Assembly (NCBI GenBank): GCA_017347445.1
Contig: AP021856.1
Location: 186,001-250,000, forward strand
Source of the DNA: Candidatus Brocadia pituitae
Lineage (GTDB): Bacteria > Planctomycetota > Brocadiia > Brocadiales > Brocadiaceae
DNA length: 64,000 nucleotides
Direction of reading: 5' to 3'
Shown here piece by piece: positions 33,069 to 42,286 of the stretch (position 1 is its first letter; every line of letters begins with the position of its first letter). The notes beneath the pieces were generated by a model that searched no databases, was not told the origin of the DNA, and saw only the letters and a list, made by a program, of their open reading frames with translations. The translations under genes and the position numbers were made by a program.

Positions 33069-35966
33069 TTAACAGGTTGAATCGCATCCATTGAAGCATT
33101 CCGCTATTTTCCTGTCAACGCTGCACACAAGGCATCGATTTTCAACAGAGGATTGGTGAAAGAGAAATGTTTCAGTGACAGGGTCGTTACATGATGCACA
33201 TCGTGCACCCCGCTGCAAAACAGGATTTTTCCCGGAATATTCCAGGGTTTCTATCTGTGTACGGACGACTTCTTTCCTTCGTTCAAAACCGTAACAGGCC
33301 TCCAGAAATTCCTGTATACGAAAACGTTTTGATACCATCATGTAAATAGAAAATGCTGTATCTGGTTCTTCTGTTTTATTGGTTGTATCAATCCTTGCAT
33401 AAAGAACAACGGCATGTTTCCGGTGTTTGGTGTCTACCCTGAATATCGTCTGTCCATCCCTTTTTAACAAGGTATGCCTGACGTAATTTGTGTGCAGATA
33501 TGTCCCGAGTTTTTGCTGAAGGAAAGAGGCGGTAAATTCTCCAGGAAAACCCATCTTATAAAGGATACCGTGTACATCCGGCATTTCATGCGGATCTACA
33601 ATACATTCCCTGATCCTGAATCCATGGCAATATGCCTGTGTATGGTTGAGTCGAAGAGAAAGAAATGCATCATTCAGCAGGCTTTTTGACTGGTCATTTG
33701 ACAGAAACGCCAGGTGATAAACGTTCATCCCATGAGTAAAGTCAGCAACGGGGGCTTCTTCACCAAAGTCCCGCAGATGCGATGACAATGTTTGATAATA
33801 GGGCACAACTTCCGGTATGGCGAGCATAAGAGCACGTGCAATAGCCACTCCAATAAATCGTTTCGGGATCAACCGCAGGGTGGGCGCTATCTCCACGACC
33901 ACCCGCAGGTTAAGTTTGTTTCGCTTGCTGGCTGCAATCCGGAGAAGTTCTTCCATAAGAAATGGCTGAGAGATGGTGTGATGAGTGAGTTTTTTTATCT
34001 GTGCGGGCGTTGGACATGCCCCGCATCCCAGACACCGTGCCTCAACATGCGGACGTCCCAGGCAATATTCTCGTTCGTTAAAATGGATTGACCTCTCATA
34101 CTCTTCCCACAAAAATTTTTTTGAGATGCCTAAATCGATATCATCCCAGGGAAAGACGTGATCTTTTCCCTTTGCGCAAAAGTAACTTTCTTCGGATAAT
34201 CCCAATTCCATGAGATGAGAGCGCCAGTTTCTGAGTGTCTGCCTGGGAATGACGTTGTAATACACAAAGCCATCAATAATTGACGATCGAATAAGGGCGG
34301 GGGTTATCCGCCGGTCTCCCATCGCCAGTAACTGGGTCATCCATATTTCCTCGAAGGAAGCGCTTTCCCGGAATTCCATGTTATGTAATTTGCAGATACG
34401 CTCAATCTCCCTTCCGGTCTTCTTGTTGTCATTGATGGCCGTTAAGCACTCGTGAAATTGCAGCGGGGTATGTGGTGGATAATAGAGCGGTGTCAGGCTG
34501 AAGATCATGCGCACGTTACTACCCGACATGCTTTTCAAATCATCCAGCCGCTTTACCAATCTTCCAAATTCTTCGAAATCCTCTGGTTGTTCCAATCCCG
34601 TGCAGATCAAAAATACTTTCAGTTCCCGGATGCCTCTCTCCAAAAGATATTCGCAGGCTTTATAGATCTGCTCTTCGTTAAGATTCTTGTGCAGGGAGCG
34701 TCTCAATCGTTCGCTAATGCCCTCCATTCCACAGCTAACCGTCGTTTTTCCAATGACCTGTTGTACCTCGGCAAGGAAGCGATCGTGAGACAGCAAATCA
34801 AACCGCTGACTTTTCATGCTGATGCTGTTCATTTCACGATAAAGAGATAAAATCATGGGGTATAGCTCTGAATGGGTATTAAAATTAAAGCTGAAGAGGG
34901 TAGCCGTATCAAGCCCTTGTTGCGCCTTTGCCGCTTTCAGCGCCTCTAAAAGCTTTGACAGGGATCGCTCTCTGTATGGCTTCCTCTCCCAGCTTTCAGC
35001 GCAGAAAGAGCAGAAACACGGGCATCCGTTACTGATTTGCAGGCTTCCCGCACCGAGATCTTCCGTTTTATACCATAGGGGACCGGATTCCAGAGTTCTT
35101 ACCTGATCAAGGTCATACACCGTTGCACTTTTTACCGGATATGATACGAATGGTTCTTTTGGTGAAATCTCTGCCAGATTGTCTTGTGTTATTTCCGTCT
35201 CCAATGGTATCTCTGAAGGATTATGGACAACCACTCCATACCGATGCTTATACTTATCCGGCTCATAGAACCCATCGACCTTCCCATGACATGTATGGAG
35301 GATTTCCGTTTTACTCAAGCCGGCAGATTTCCCCTTTTTTACCATCTGCAGAAATTGTTTTATGGAATATTCCCCTTCACCGAGTAACACGACATCGACA
35401 AGTCCACAAGTATTTCCAAAACCTTGATCTTCTGTTGGGCCATGCAATACCGAGGTAACTGCCGAGCTTGCACCACCAAGTACCACGAAGGGAATATCTG
35501 TGCGCATCATGCGTTCATTTTTAAAGAGGGGGATGTCTGAAAAATAGAGAAGCTTTGGTAAGTTTAGTAATTCCAGGACAAAGGAATTGCTGATGCCGAG
35601 TACGTCAAATCTGCAAGGGGGCTCTTTTGTGGTGGTACCAATCCAAAGGGGTATCCGGGAGGCCGTCATTATCTCCAGGTCTTTGGGTGGGGGCAGGAAA
35701 GCGAAATCGGTAAATACCCCGGTGACCTCCTGAGCAATTTGGGCCACCAGGGGGTGAGAGAGAGAAACCGATACATCGCGATACGTCGATAGTCTGCAAA
35801 TCAGGAACCGGAGTTCTGTCTGATAAAACAGGGCAGGGTCCATGGTATTGGGTTCTTCCCCTTTCAACCACAAGCCGGCCAGCGAAAGGAGATGATAATT
35901 ATTTTCATACCACTGCCGGATTTCCTGTGAGGAGTTCAGGCAAGCATAGGGTTCAATATGAAACAT
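33069..35966 (-). CDS. Large radical-SAM protein (B12-binding-type front, Cys-rich tail)
   Basis: About 965 residues from ATG 35966 (MFHIEPYACLNSSQEIRQWY). Residues ~120-260 look like the Rossmann-type B12-binding region seen in such enzymes (IPFVVLGGASSAVTSV, DVVLLGEGEYSIKQFL). The [4Fe-4S]-SAM motif is NGCPCFCSFCAESWE (CxxxCxxC, about residue 315). Later CLGCGACPTP is a further cysteine cluster, followed by a ~250-residue C-terminal part similar in place to the DUF2344/TIGR03936-type domain, and a last zinc-like cluster (CASCNDPVTETF, CLVCSVDRK). The substrate is unknown. The frame extends 36 codons upstream only because a dispersed repeat is open there. Confidence 0.75.
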   Translation of the reverse strand: MFHIEPYACLNSSQEIRQWYENNYHLLSLAGLWLKGEEPNTMDPALFYQTELRFLICRLSTYRDVSVSLSHPLVAQIAQEVTGVFTDFAFLPPPKDLEIMTASRIPLWIGTTTKEPPCRFDVLGISNSFVLELLNLPKLLYFSDIPLFKNERMMRTDIPFVVLGGASSAVTSVLHGPTEDQGFGNTCGLVDVVLLGEGEYSIKQFLQMVKKGKSAGLSKTEILHTCHGKVDGFYEPDKYKHRYGVVVHNPSEIPLETEITQDNLAEISPKEPFVSYPVKSATVYDLDQVRTLESGPLWYKTEDLGAGSLQISNGCPCFCSFCAESWERKPYRERSLSKLLEALKAAKAQQGLDTATLFSFNFNTHSELYPMILSLYREMNSISMKSQRFDLLSHDRFLAEVQQVIGKTTVSCGMEGISERLRRSLHKNLNEEQIYKACEYLLERGIRELKVFLICTGLEQPEDFEEFGRLVKRLDDLKSMSGSNVRMIFSLTPLYYPPHTPLQFHECLTAINDNKKTGREIERICKLHNMEFRESASFEEIWMTQLLAMGDRRITPALIRSSIIDGFVYYNVIPRQTLRNWRSHLMELGLSEESYFCAKGKDHVFPWDDIDLGISKKFLWEEYERSIHFNEREYCLGRPHVEARCLGCGACPTPAQIKKLTHHTISQPFLMEELLRIAASKRNKLNLRVVVEIAPTLRLIPKRFIGVAIARALMLAIPEVVPYYQTLSSHLRDFGEEAPVADFTHGMNVYHLAFLSNDQSKSLLNDAFLSLRLNHTQAYCHGFRIRECIVDPHEMPDVHGILYKMGFPGEFTASFLQQKLGTYLHTNYVRHTLLKRDGQTIFRVDTKHRKHAVVLYARIDTTNKTEEPDTAFSIYMMVSKRFRIQEFLEACYGFERRKEVVRTQIETLEYSGKNPVLQRGARCASCNDPVTETFLFHQSSVENRCLVCSVDRKIAECFNGCDSTC

Positions 35967-36000
35967 GTTATACTCAAGATCTTTATAAAAGGTAGACTTT

Positions 36001-36067
36001 AAATTGGTAACAGGGCGGCACGGGCAAATTCCGTTTGTCCGTGCTGGATTTGCACAACATTGTTTAC
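36001..36067. repeat. Repeat half-copy (CACGGACAAA family)
   Basis: 67 bp homologous in reverse to 55105-55171: TAAATTGGTAACAGGG, then GGCACGGGCAAA...TTTGTCCGTGC, then GCACAACATTGTTTAC. It directly precedes the radical-SAM gene. Confidence 0.65.
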
Positions 36068-36074
36068 AAAACAT

Positions 36075-36510
36075 TTATTGTAACATCTGGAACAGTAAAA
36101 GTAGCACGCTAAAATATATTGCTATGCAATGTCGTCTCTACGGAGAATAATCTTGTGCCCGATTACCGATATCAGGCACTGTTTGATATGCTGAAGATTT
36201 TGGCGATGCAGGAATGTATCATGTGGGCGCTGATATTGTTTTTGGTCATTCATGCCCTGTCTTTCAGGGTATCGGGATTCCGGTTTCATCACCCTGACCC
36301 AAACAAATTTCGGTTGTTTTCCCGTCTTATTGTGTGCTATATTCTTCCTTTAGAGTATTGGTATAAAAACACCCTTCACCCTGGACTTTTTTCCCTGGCT
36401 TTACCCTGAATCTACTGCGTGCGCTTTCGACTGTCTCGCGCCGAAGGCGCCGTTGATCGAGGGGGAGAAAAAGGGATGAGCTGTTTCTTTGGTTTTAGTA
36501 TTGATGTGTT
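36075..36510. other. Intergenic, no gene recognised
   Basis: A 96-codon frame (36119-36409) on the plus strand has a hydrophobic middle but no ribosome site or family. The expected rpmH gene, usually just before rnpA, is not here. A small palindrome GGCGCC context occurs near 36440. Confidence 0.4.
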
Positions 36511-36882
36511 ATGGATTTCCGATTTACGAAAGCTGAACGGTTGACCTTACAAAAGGAGTTTGAGCGGGTTTTTCAGGAAGGGAAGGTATTTAAGGATGCG
36601 AAGGTTGTTCTCTATGTGATAGTAAATAGCCTTCCGTATTCCCGGTTGGGTCTGGTTGTAAGCAAGAAGGTAGGGAATGCCGTACGGCGCAATCGTGTCA
36701 AACGATTGTTGAGAGAGGTATACCGGTTGAATAAACACCTGCTTGCGGTCCACATTGATATAATTGCCATTCCGCGTCATTCGTTTTCTTCCGATCTGAA
36801 ACGGCATGATATTGAGAATGGATTTAAGAAATTACTCCTCAAAATTAACGAGGCCCTTGCCCATGAATCGCGTCATCATTAA
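36511..36882 (+). CDS. rnpA: Ribonuclease P protein component
   Basis: 123 residues: [20 protein letters not shown] at the front and the RNR signature region [26 protein letters not shown] in the middle, here with the basic patch that binds RNase P RNA. It assists the RNA subunit in 5' maturation of tRNA. It overlaps yidD by 20 bases. The usual upstream neighbour rpmH is missing from the window, so the locus has been rearranged. Confidence 0.93.
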   Translation: MDFRFTKAERLTLQKEFERVFQEGKVFKDAKVVLYVIVNSLPYSRLGLVVSKKVGNAVRRNRVKRLLREVYRLNKHLLAVHIDIIAIPRHSFSSDLKRHDIENGFKKLLLKINEALAHESRHH

Positions 36883-37072
36883 AGTCGTACAGGCATATCA
36901 GCTTCTTATCTCACCCCTCCTGGGGCATTCCTGCCGCTATGAACCCACCTGTTCCCAATATATGATCGAGGCAGTACGAAAAAAAGGTGTCTTGTGGGGT
37001 TTGTGTCTGGGGGCATGGCGGATATTGCGATGTCATCCATTGGGAAGTTCAGGGTATGACCCGGTACAATAG
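36863..37072 (+). CDS. yidD: Membrane protein insertion efficiency factor YidD
   Basis: 69 residues from ATG 36863: [52 protein letters not shown]. The cysteine pattern ([11 protein letters not shown]) and the amphipathic front helix are those of YidD, which helps YidC insert membrane proteins. The ATG lies inside the end of rnpA (overlap), the common arrangement. No yidC follows; instead a repeat-filled gap and a leftward gene. Confidence 0.92.
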   Translation: MNRVIIKVVQAYQLLISPLLGHSCRYEPTCSQYMIEAVRKKGVLWGLCLGAWRILRCHPLGSSGYDPVQ

Positions 37073-37209
37073 AGTCTGGAGAAGGCAAACCACCACATGT
37101 TGCGTTCCTCAATAGGTTCTGGTCATATCCTGATAATTGGAGTTCTTTCCTGTCCGTGCCAATTGGTTTTTTGAAAAATTCATTTCATGGTGATGTTTAC
37201 CGTACAGCG

Positions 37210-37279
37210 TAGGGGCGAAGCATTTGCTATCATTGATATACATGCGTTCATCCACAAGCCAGCACATGCCTCGCCTCTA
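37210..37279. repeat. Short inverted-repeat element, TAGGGGCGAAGCATTTGCT type (copy 1)
   Basis: 19-bp imperfect terminal arms (37210-37228 and 37261-37279) around a ~32-bp middle. Sister copy with perfect 20-bp arms at 55258-55329; similarity continues ~40 bp to the left of both. Confidence 0.75.
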
Positions 37280-37333
37280 TTTTTTCAAAAAACTAAATTG
37301 GTACCCCTGTTCAGGGATCTGGTCATGGCTCTG

Positions 37334-38044
37334 TTATGGGGCATGATTTTTTTTGGCTAAATCCTCGTATTGCTTCAGTGCGTTATGGGCATCCGTTTCC
37401 AGCCCTTTTTTCCTGTATGCAATCTCAAGATTTTTATAGCTCATTGCTGCGGACGGGTCAATAGCAATGGACTTCTTGAGTTCGCTAATGGCTTCGTCCA
37501 GGTATCCTGTCTCGGTATAAACAGCGCCCAGGTTATTGTGGGTAACAGCGTCATCGGGATTTTTTTCCAGGACCTTATGATATTCTTTTATGGCTTCAGC
37601 GTATCTTTTTTCCTGTGTAAAGACGAATCCCAAAGCATAATGTGCCTCAGGAAAATCAGGTTTTAATTCAACAGCCTTTTCCCAGACAAAGATAGCTGTA
37701 TCCTGCATCTTTTTTCTTGTATAGATTGCACCAAGGTTATACAATGCCTCAGGGTCGAATGGGTAGAGCTCCAGCACCTTTTTGTACTCTTCGATGGCCT
37801 CAGCAAATAACCCCTTTTTATGATAAGCTATGGCAAGGTTATGGTGCGCTTCCCGGTTAAAGGGCTCCAGCTTTAATGCCTTTCTATACGCTTTGATGGC
37901 ATCATCAATCCTGCCCTGACCGTCCAGGGCAATCCCCTGACGATTGTAATCGTTTGGGTCTTGAATACCGCAACCGCTAACTATACACAGGCACAGGACG
38001 AAAAAGGAAAAAAAGAAGATATACCGGGGCTGTAAAATAACCAT
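37334..38044 (-). CDS. TPR-repeat lipoprotein
   Basis: 236 residues from ATG 38044 (GAGG ribosome site). Lipoprotein signal ending CIVSGCGIQ. Then six tetratricopeptide repeats in tandem, each with the 34-residue rhythm (NRQGIALDGQGRIDDAIKAY, AHHNLAIAYHKKGLFAEAIE, ALYNLGAIYTRKKMQDTAIF, AHYALGFVFTQEKRYAEAIK, THNNLGAVYTETGYLDEAIS, SYKNLEIAYRKKGLETDAHN). A scaffold for protein-protein contacts, probably on the periplasmic side of a membrane. The longer frame to 38149 is basic and lacks a signal. Confidence 0.85.
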   Translation of the reverse strand: MVILQPRYIFFFSFFVLCLCIVSGCGIQDPNDYNRQGIALDGQGRIDDAIKAYRKALKLEPFNREAHHNLAIAYHKKGLFAEAIEEYKKVLELYPFDPEALYNLGAIYTRKKMQDTAIFVWEKAVELKPDFPEAHYALGFVFTQEKRYAEAIKEYHKVLEKNPDDAVTHNNLGAVYTETGYLDEAISELKKSIAIDPSAAMSYKNLEIAYRKKGLETDAHNALKQYEDLAKKNHAP

Positions 38045-38248
38045 GCGATGGTGACCTCGGGTGGTTTTTTTATATTTACGGATAAGGAAGTTCAGGCCTT
38101 GGTATTTTCGGCCTCCGCATATGGTAGCTGGTGAAAAAGTCTTATCCATTTGTGCAGTTGACGGTGATCTCAGCCATATAAATTGTGGGTGACGAGTTGC
38201 AAACGTGAACCCGCAAGGAGAATGTATTAAAATGCTATACTTACAATT

Positions 38249-39628
38249 TTACTCTGTACCTGGAGGAACAGGTAAGGTTGTGTCAAGTTCGTTCTGGATT
38301 TCCATCAGCATCCTGGTGCCTTTGTCGAGTGGGGTAAGCTCCTCAATCTCTTTCTTACTCCCGGCGCCAAGGACCTCAAACTTGCGTACCGAGGGAAGCA
38401 CGCGTCCTTCGAAGGATGCAACTGCTGCATTAAACGCCTCCACCGCCTTGCCAAGAGACCCGCCAAGCCTCGCCAGGTGTTCAACCATCGTGGCGGTTCG
38501 TTCGTGAAGTTCTCTGCCAAGATCACTGATTTTCCTGGTGTTCTCTGACATCTGTTCCTGTCGCCAGCCATGGTAAACGGCGCGCAGAAGGGCGATCAGG
38601 GTTGTCGGCGTTGCCAGGATGACCTGCTGTTGAGCTCCTTCTTCAATGAGCGCAGGGTCGCGCTCAAGGGCGGCGCTGAAAAAGATTTCTCCGGGCAGAA
38701 AAAGAACCACAAATTCCGGTGTAGGCTGGAACTGTTCCCAGTAGGATTTTGCGCTCAATTTTGACATATGTGTCCGGATCTGTTGTGCGTGGGACTTGAG
38801 CCTCGATAAGCGTTGCTCATCGTTTACAGATTCTAATGCATCAAGGTAGGCCTGAAGGGGCGTCTTCGCGTCAACAACAATATTTTTTCCGCCGGGCAGC
38901 CGTACGAGCATGTCTGGACGCAAACGGCCATCTTCCGTAGTTACCGTTTGCTGCTGGTAAAAATCGCAATATTCCAGCATACCTGCAATCTCAACTACCC
39001 GCTTGAGTTGTATCTCGCCCCAATGTCCACGCACCGCCGGTGTCCGGAGGGCCTTGACCAGATTGCCGGTTTCAGACTGCAACTTCTCCTGTGTGTATAT
39101 GAGGGACTTGACCTGCTCAGTCAGACTTCCGTACGCGTGATGGCGGGCTTTTTCCAGTTCCTGGATCTGGGTGTCTACTTTATCGAGAGACTGCTTGATG
39201 GGGGCAACAAGTTGCTCTACGGCCTTCTGTCTCTGTTCGAGGTCGCCCTTTGCCTCAGTTTGGTATTTCTCCAGGGTGATTTTTGCCAAATCCAGAAAGG
39301 ATTGGTTATTACTCCTCAGTGCTTCTGATGAGAGCGCTTTAAATGCGTCGCTGAGCTTCATCGTTGCATCGTTCAGGATACTCAGCTTTTCATTTGCCGT
39401 CTTACGCTCATGGGTGAGCGTGGTTTCAAGCCGGACGATAACCCGGTTAAGATGAGAAATGGTTTCTTTCTGGTGATCAAGAACAGTCCTTGCATTCGAC
39501 AGATCCTTTTGGGTTGCGATATGCTGCTCACTGAGGGTTATGATGCGAACCCTGCAAAGCAGCCAGGTAATGACGGTTCCCAGGAGAACACTGGTAACCA
39601 TTGCAATAACTAACCAATGAATTTCCAT
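38249..39628 (-). CDS. rmuC: DNA recombination protein RmuC
   Basis: 459 residues. N-terminal membrane anchor (HWLVIAMVTSVLLGTVITWL), a long coiled coil (~30-180), then the RmuC nuclease-like core: VRGHWGEIQLKRVVEIAGML, RPDMLVRLPGGKNIVVDAKT, PLQAYLDAL, PEFVVLFLPGEIFFSAALER and QVILATPTTLIALLRAV. RmuC limits inversions at short repeats. In a genome with so many palindromes that is a relevant function. Single gene; downstream gap to 38205 without features. Confidence 0.93.
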   Translation of the reverse strand: MEIHWLVIAMVTSVLLGTVITWLLCRVRIITLSEQHIATQKDLSNARTVLDHQKETISHLNRVIVRLETTLTHERKTANEKLSILNDATMKLSDAFKALSSEALRSNNQSFLDLAKITLEKYQTEAKGDLEQRQKAVEQLVAPIKQSLDKVDTQIQELEKARHHAYGSLTEQVKSLIYTQEKLQSETGNLVKALRTPAVRGHWGEIQLKRVVEIAGMLEYCDFYQQQTVTTEDGRLRPDMLVRLPGGKNIVVDAKTPLQAYLDALESVNDEQRLSRLKSHAQQIRTHMSKLSAKSYWEQFQPTPEFVVLFLPGEIFFSAALERDPALIEEGAQQQVILATPTTLIALLRAVYHGWRQEQMSENTRKISDLGRELHERTATMVEHLARLGGSLGKAVEAFNAAVASFEGRVLPSVRKFEVLGAGSKKEIEELTPLDKGTRMLMEIQNELDTTLPVPPGTE

Positions 39629-39721
39629 AGAATTCCGCCGGAAGAAAACAGATAATGAAAACGAGGGAAAAGAAGTTATACTCCTGTGATGGCTCTTGCC
39701 GCATCAGGAGGGCGGACAAAA

Positions 39722-40738
39722 CTAAAACCGGTCCAATAACTCCTTTTTCTTTTCCGTATAATCAGCTTCCGTGATAAGCCCTTCAGTCTTGAGGTCTTTT
39801 ATCTCCTGCAACTGTTCCTTTATACTCATATCATCCATGGCCTCCCTAAGCAATTTTGCCTTTTTGTAATCATAATCCTCTGTTGAAATAATTCCCTCCC
39901 CGACCATTTCACGCAGGAGCATCAGCTTGCTTTTCATTTTGCTTTCTTCATGGCTTTCTTTTGCCGGAGTTGATGGTTCCGGTGCGTGCGTTTCGCCAGT
40001 ACTGCCCATTTTTTCTTCCAGCTTTTTCAGGCGTGCATCCAGATCTGACGTACCTACCTTGATTTTTTCGTCAACCGTCCCTACTCTTTGCACGATAGGT
40101 TGCTGGTAGATTTCATTTGACAGGTCAACAACCAGCCAGTTTTCATGACTTGGTTCTAACCGTTGCCCCGCAGCAGGAACCAGTTTCCAAAAGCGGCTAT
40201 GATTTATCCGGGCAGGATTCTCTTTTGTGGTAATAAATCGTTTCTTCTCCGACATGGAGTCATTATACGTTTGCAGCATATGAATACGACTAAAGGCAAT
40301 ATTGAGACTGCGTTCAAAGATAAATAAGATACAGTAATTCTGTTGGTCGGTTAAAAGCATGCGCTCTGAGTAGGACGAAACCGTAATTACTTGTGAGGGC
40401 GTTGCAACGGAAAATGCCTGGATAAGTATGGGAACCAATTTGCGTATCTCGTCATCCTGAAAAACCCGCGACGTGCCTTTCTTTTTCAACAACCCTTTTT
40501 CTTCAAAATAGATATAAGATAATGCATTGGCAATAACATCCCCGCGCATTTCGTATGGGTGATCAAATTGGATATGGCGGCCATTTTTCTTTACCTTTAA
40601 GTCCTCGTGCTTCACAACAATCCTGCCATTGGTATACGTATCAGCGTGGGTCATGCTGAACTCCCACACCAATAGCATGCAGATAATCCCTGTAAAAAGA
40701 ATTGTCTTATTTAGTTGTTTGTTTTTCAATAGATGCAT
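39722..40738 (-). CDS. Exported protein with C-terminal SHOCT-like motifs
   Basis: 338 residues from ATG 40738 (MHLLKNKQLNKTILFTGIIC), with signal/anchor ending near SMTHADTYT. The middle (~40-220) is mixed alpha/beta without a known domain. Residues ~225-240 start a coiled-coil (LDARLKKLEEKM), a Pro/Glu linker follows, and the end holds two SHOCT-type repeats: KLMLLREMVGEGIISTEDYD and LQEIKDLKTEGLITEADYTE then KKKELLDRF. SHOCT tails mediate oligomerisation. The frame continues upstream to 40801 but a signal peptide favours the later start. Confidence 0.65.
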   Translation of the reverse strand: MHLLKNKQLNKTILFTGIICMLLVWEFSMTHADTYTNGRIVVKHEDLKVKKNGRHIQFDHPYEMRGDVIANALSYIYFEEKGLLKKKGTSRVFQDDEIRKLVPILIQAFSVATPSQVITVSSYSERMLLTDQQNYCILFIFERSLNIAFSRIHMLQTYNDSMSEKKRFITTKENPARINHSRFWKLVPAAGQRLEPSHENWLVVDLSNEIYQQPIVQRVGTVDEKIKVGTSDLDARLKKLEEKMGSTGETHAPEPSTPAKESHEESKMKSKLMLLREMVGEGIISTEDYDYKKAKLLREAMDDMSIKEQLQEIKDLKTEGLITEADYTEKKKELLDRF

Positions 40739-40839
40739 AGATGCCCGTAAATAGAATTTGCTGGTACCTTTTGTCACTACAAGGGCGATAGCCAGAAGCA
40801 ATCTCTGCTCAGACGTATGAAAACAATAACGGTATCCTC

Positions 40840-42198
40840 TTATCCAATGATTTCTACAGATTCGGAAAGATAGCCTACCTCTATCATCTCTATTCCGACG
40901 TCCCGGCTTATCCCTTTTGCATTATCCTTAGGAATAACTGCCCTCTTAAACCCCAATCGGTGCGCCTCTTTCAGCCTTATCTCCATTTGACTTACACTGC
41001 GAACCTCTCCGCCCAATCCGACCTCTCCCACAAACACGGTGTCGGACGGAATTGCTTTTTCTTTAAAACTCGATGCAATGGTCATCGCAATGCCGAGGTC
41101 TGCTGCGGGCTCATCAACCTGCACGCCCCCTACAATATTCACAAAGACATCCTGGCCCCCTAGTTTTAGTCCTATCCGTTTTTCCAGAATAGCAAGGATC
41201 ATGGAGACCCGATTGTAGTCTACTCCGCTTACTTTACGTTCGGGCATGCCAAAATTTGCCCGCGCCACCAGCGCCTGTATCTCAACAAGCAAGGCGCGGG
41301 TGCCTTCCATGCAGGAGATGATGGTAGATCCGGCGCTGATCCTTCTGCCCTGAGAGATAAATATCTCTGATGGATTATCCACGGGCTGCAGGCCATTCTT
41401 TCTCATCTCGAAAATTCCTATTTCGTCGGTAGAGCCAAACCGGTTTTTTACCACCCGCAAGATCCGATAGCACTGGAATTTTTCTCCTTCAAAATATAAA
41501 ACGGTGTCTGCCATATGCTCTAACACCTTCGGTCCGGCGATAATGCCCTGTTTGGTTACATGTCCTACCAGGAAAATTGCTGAACCTGTGGACTTGGCAA
41601 TTGAAATGAGATCGTTTGCACATTGCCGTACCTGCGCAACCGTGCCAGGTGCAGAATCTAACTGAGGTTTATGGATCATTTGAATGGAATCAATAACCAC
41701 GAGGGTAGGATGCGTGTTATGAATATTTTCAAGGATAAAATCCAGATTCGTTTCAGCAACAACCAACAGATTATCTGATAAAATGGACAACCTCTCGGCA
41801 CGAAGTTTTGTTTGAGCTACCGACTCTTCACCGGTTACGTAAAGGGTTGTATACCCCTTCTGGCTAAGATACTGGCATACCTGTAACAGGAGGGTTGATT
41901 TTCCTATTCCTGGCGTCCCTCCAATCAGCACTGCGGAGCCATTGATCAAACCACCACCGAGAATTCTGTCAAATTCCTTCATCCCTGTTTCAATGCAGGG
42001 GCAATCAGTTAATTTTACATTTGTTATCGGCTGTGGCAATTCACGATTGAGCGCTACTGATCTGTAACCCGATCCAGGCGGAGTAGTAATTTCTTCAACC
42101 GTCGAGTCCCACTCTCCGCAGCCTCCGCATCGACCAGCCCATTTTAAGCTTTTCCAGCCGCAATGCTGACAAACATAAACGACACCTGTTTTTGTCAT
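40840..42198 (-). CDS. radA: DNA repair protein RadA
   Basis: 452 residues from ATG 42198. Zinc finger VCQHCGWKSLKWAGRCGGCG (C9/C12/C25/C28 region), Walker A GGTPGIGKSTLLLQ, Walker B LVVIDSIQ, the RadA-specific KNRFGSTDEIGIFEM motif, and the Lon-like C-terminal domain (VGGVQVDEPAADLGIAMTIA). RadA drives branch migration in recombinational repair. Follows clpC on the same strand, after a terminator-type hairpin, as in many Gram-positive and planctomycete genomes (clpC-radA order). Confidence 0.95.
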   Translation of the reverse strand: MTKTGVVYVCQHCGWKSLKWAGRCGGCGEWDSTVEEITTPPGSGYRSVALNRELPQPITNVKLTDCPCIETGMKEFDRILGGGLINGSAVLIGGTPGIGKSTLLLQVCQYLSQKGYTTLYVTGEESVAQTKLRAERLSILSDNLLVVAETNLDFILENIHNTHPTLVVIDSIQMIHKPQLDSAPGTVAQVRQCANDLISIAKSTGSAIFLVGHVTKQGIIAGPKVLEHMADTVLYFEGEKFQCYRILRVVKNRFGSTDEIGIFEMRKNGLQPVDNPSEIFISQGRRISAGSTIISCMEGTRALLVEIQALVARANFGMPERKVSGVDYNRVSMILAILEKRIGLKLGGQDVFVNIVGGVQVDEPAADLGIAMTIASSFKEKAIPSDTVFVGEVGLGGEVRSVSQMEIRLKEAHRLGFKRAVIPKDNAKGISRDVGIEMIEVGYLSESVEIIG

Positions 42199-42224
42199 AT
42201 CGGTGAAGAAAAAGCTACCGGAGA

Positions 42225-42257
42225 AACAAAAAAGGGAAGAGTGCAACTCTCCCCTTT
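42225..42257 (-). terminator. Intrinsic terminator after clpC
   Basis: Minus strand GGGGAGAGT-TGC-ACTCTTCCC with one mismatch, followed by TTTTTTG. It lies between the clpC stop (42287) and the radA start (42198), so radA may have partly independent expression. Confidence 0.75.
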
Positions 42258-42286
42258 TTCTTATTTCTCACTTCGCTTCATCTCAT

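Noticed and set aside
36119-36409. 96-codon frame before rnpA
   Set aside because: No ribosome site, no family, composition not convincing.
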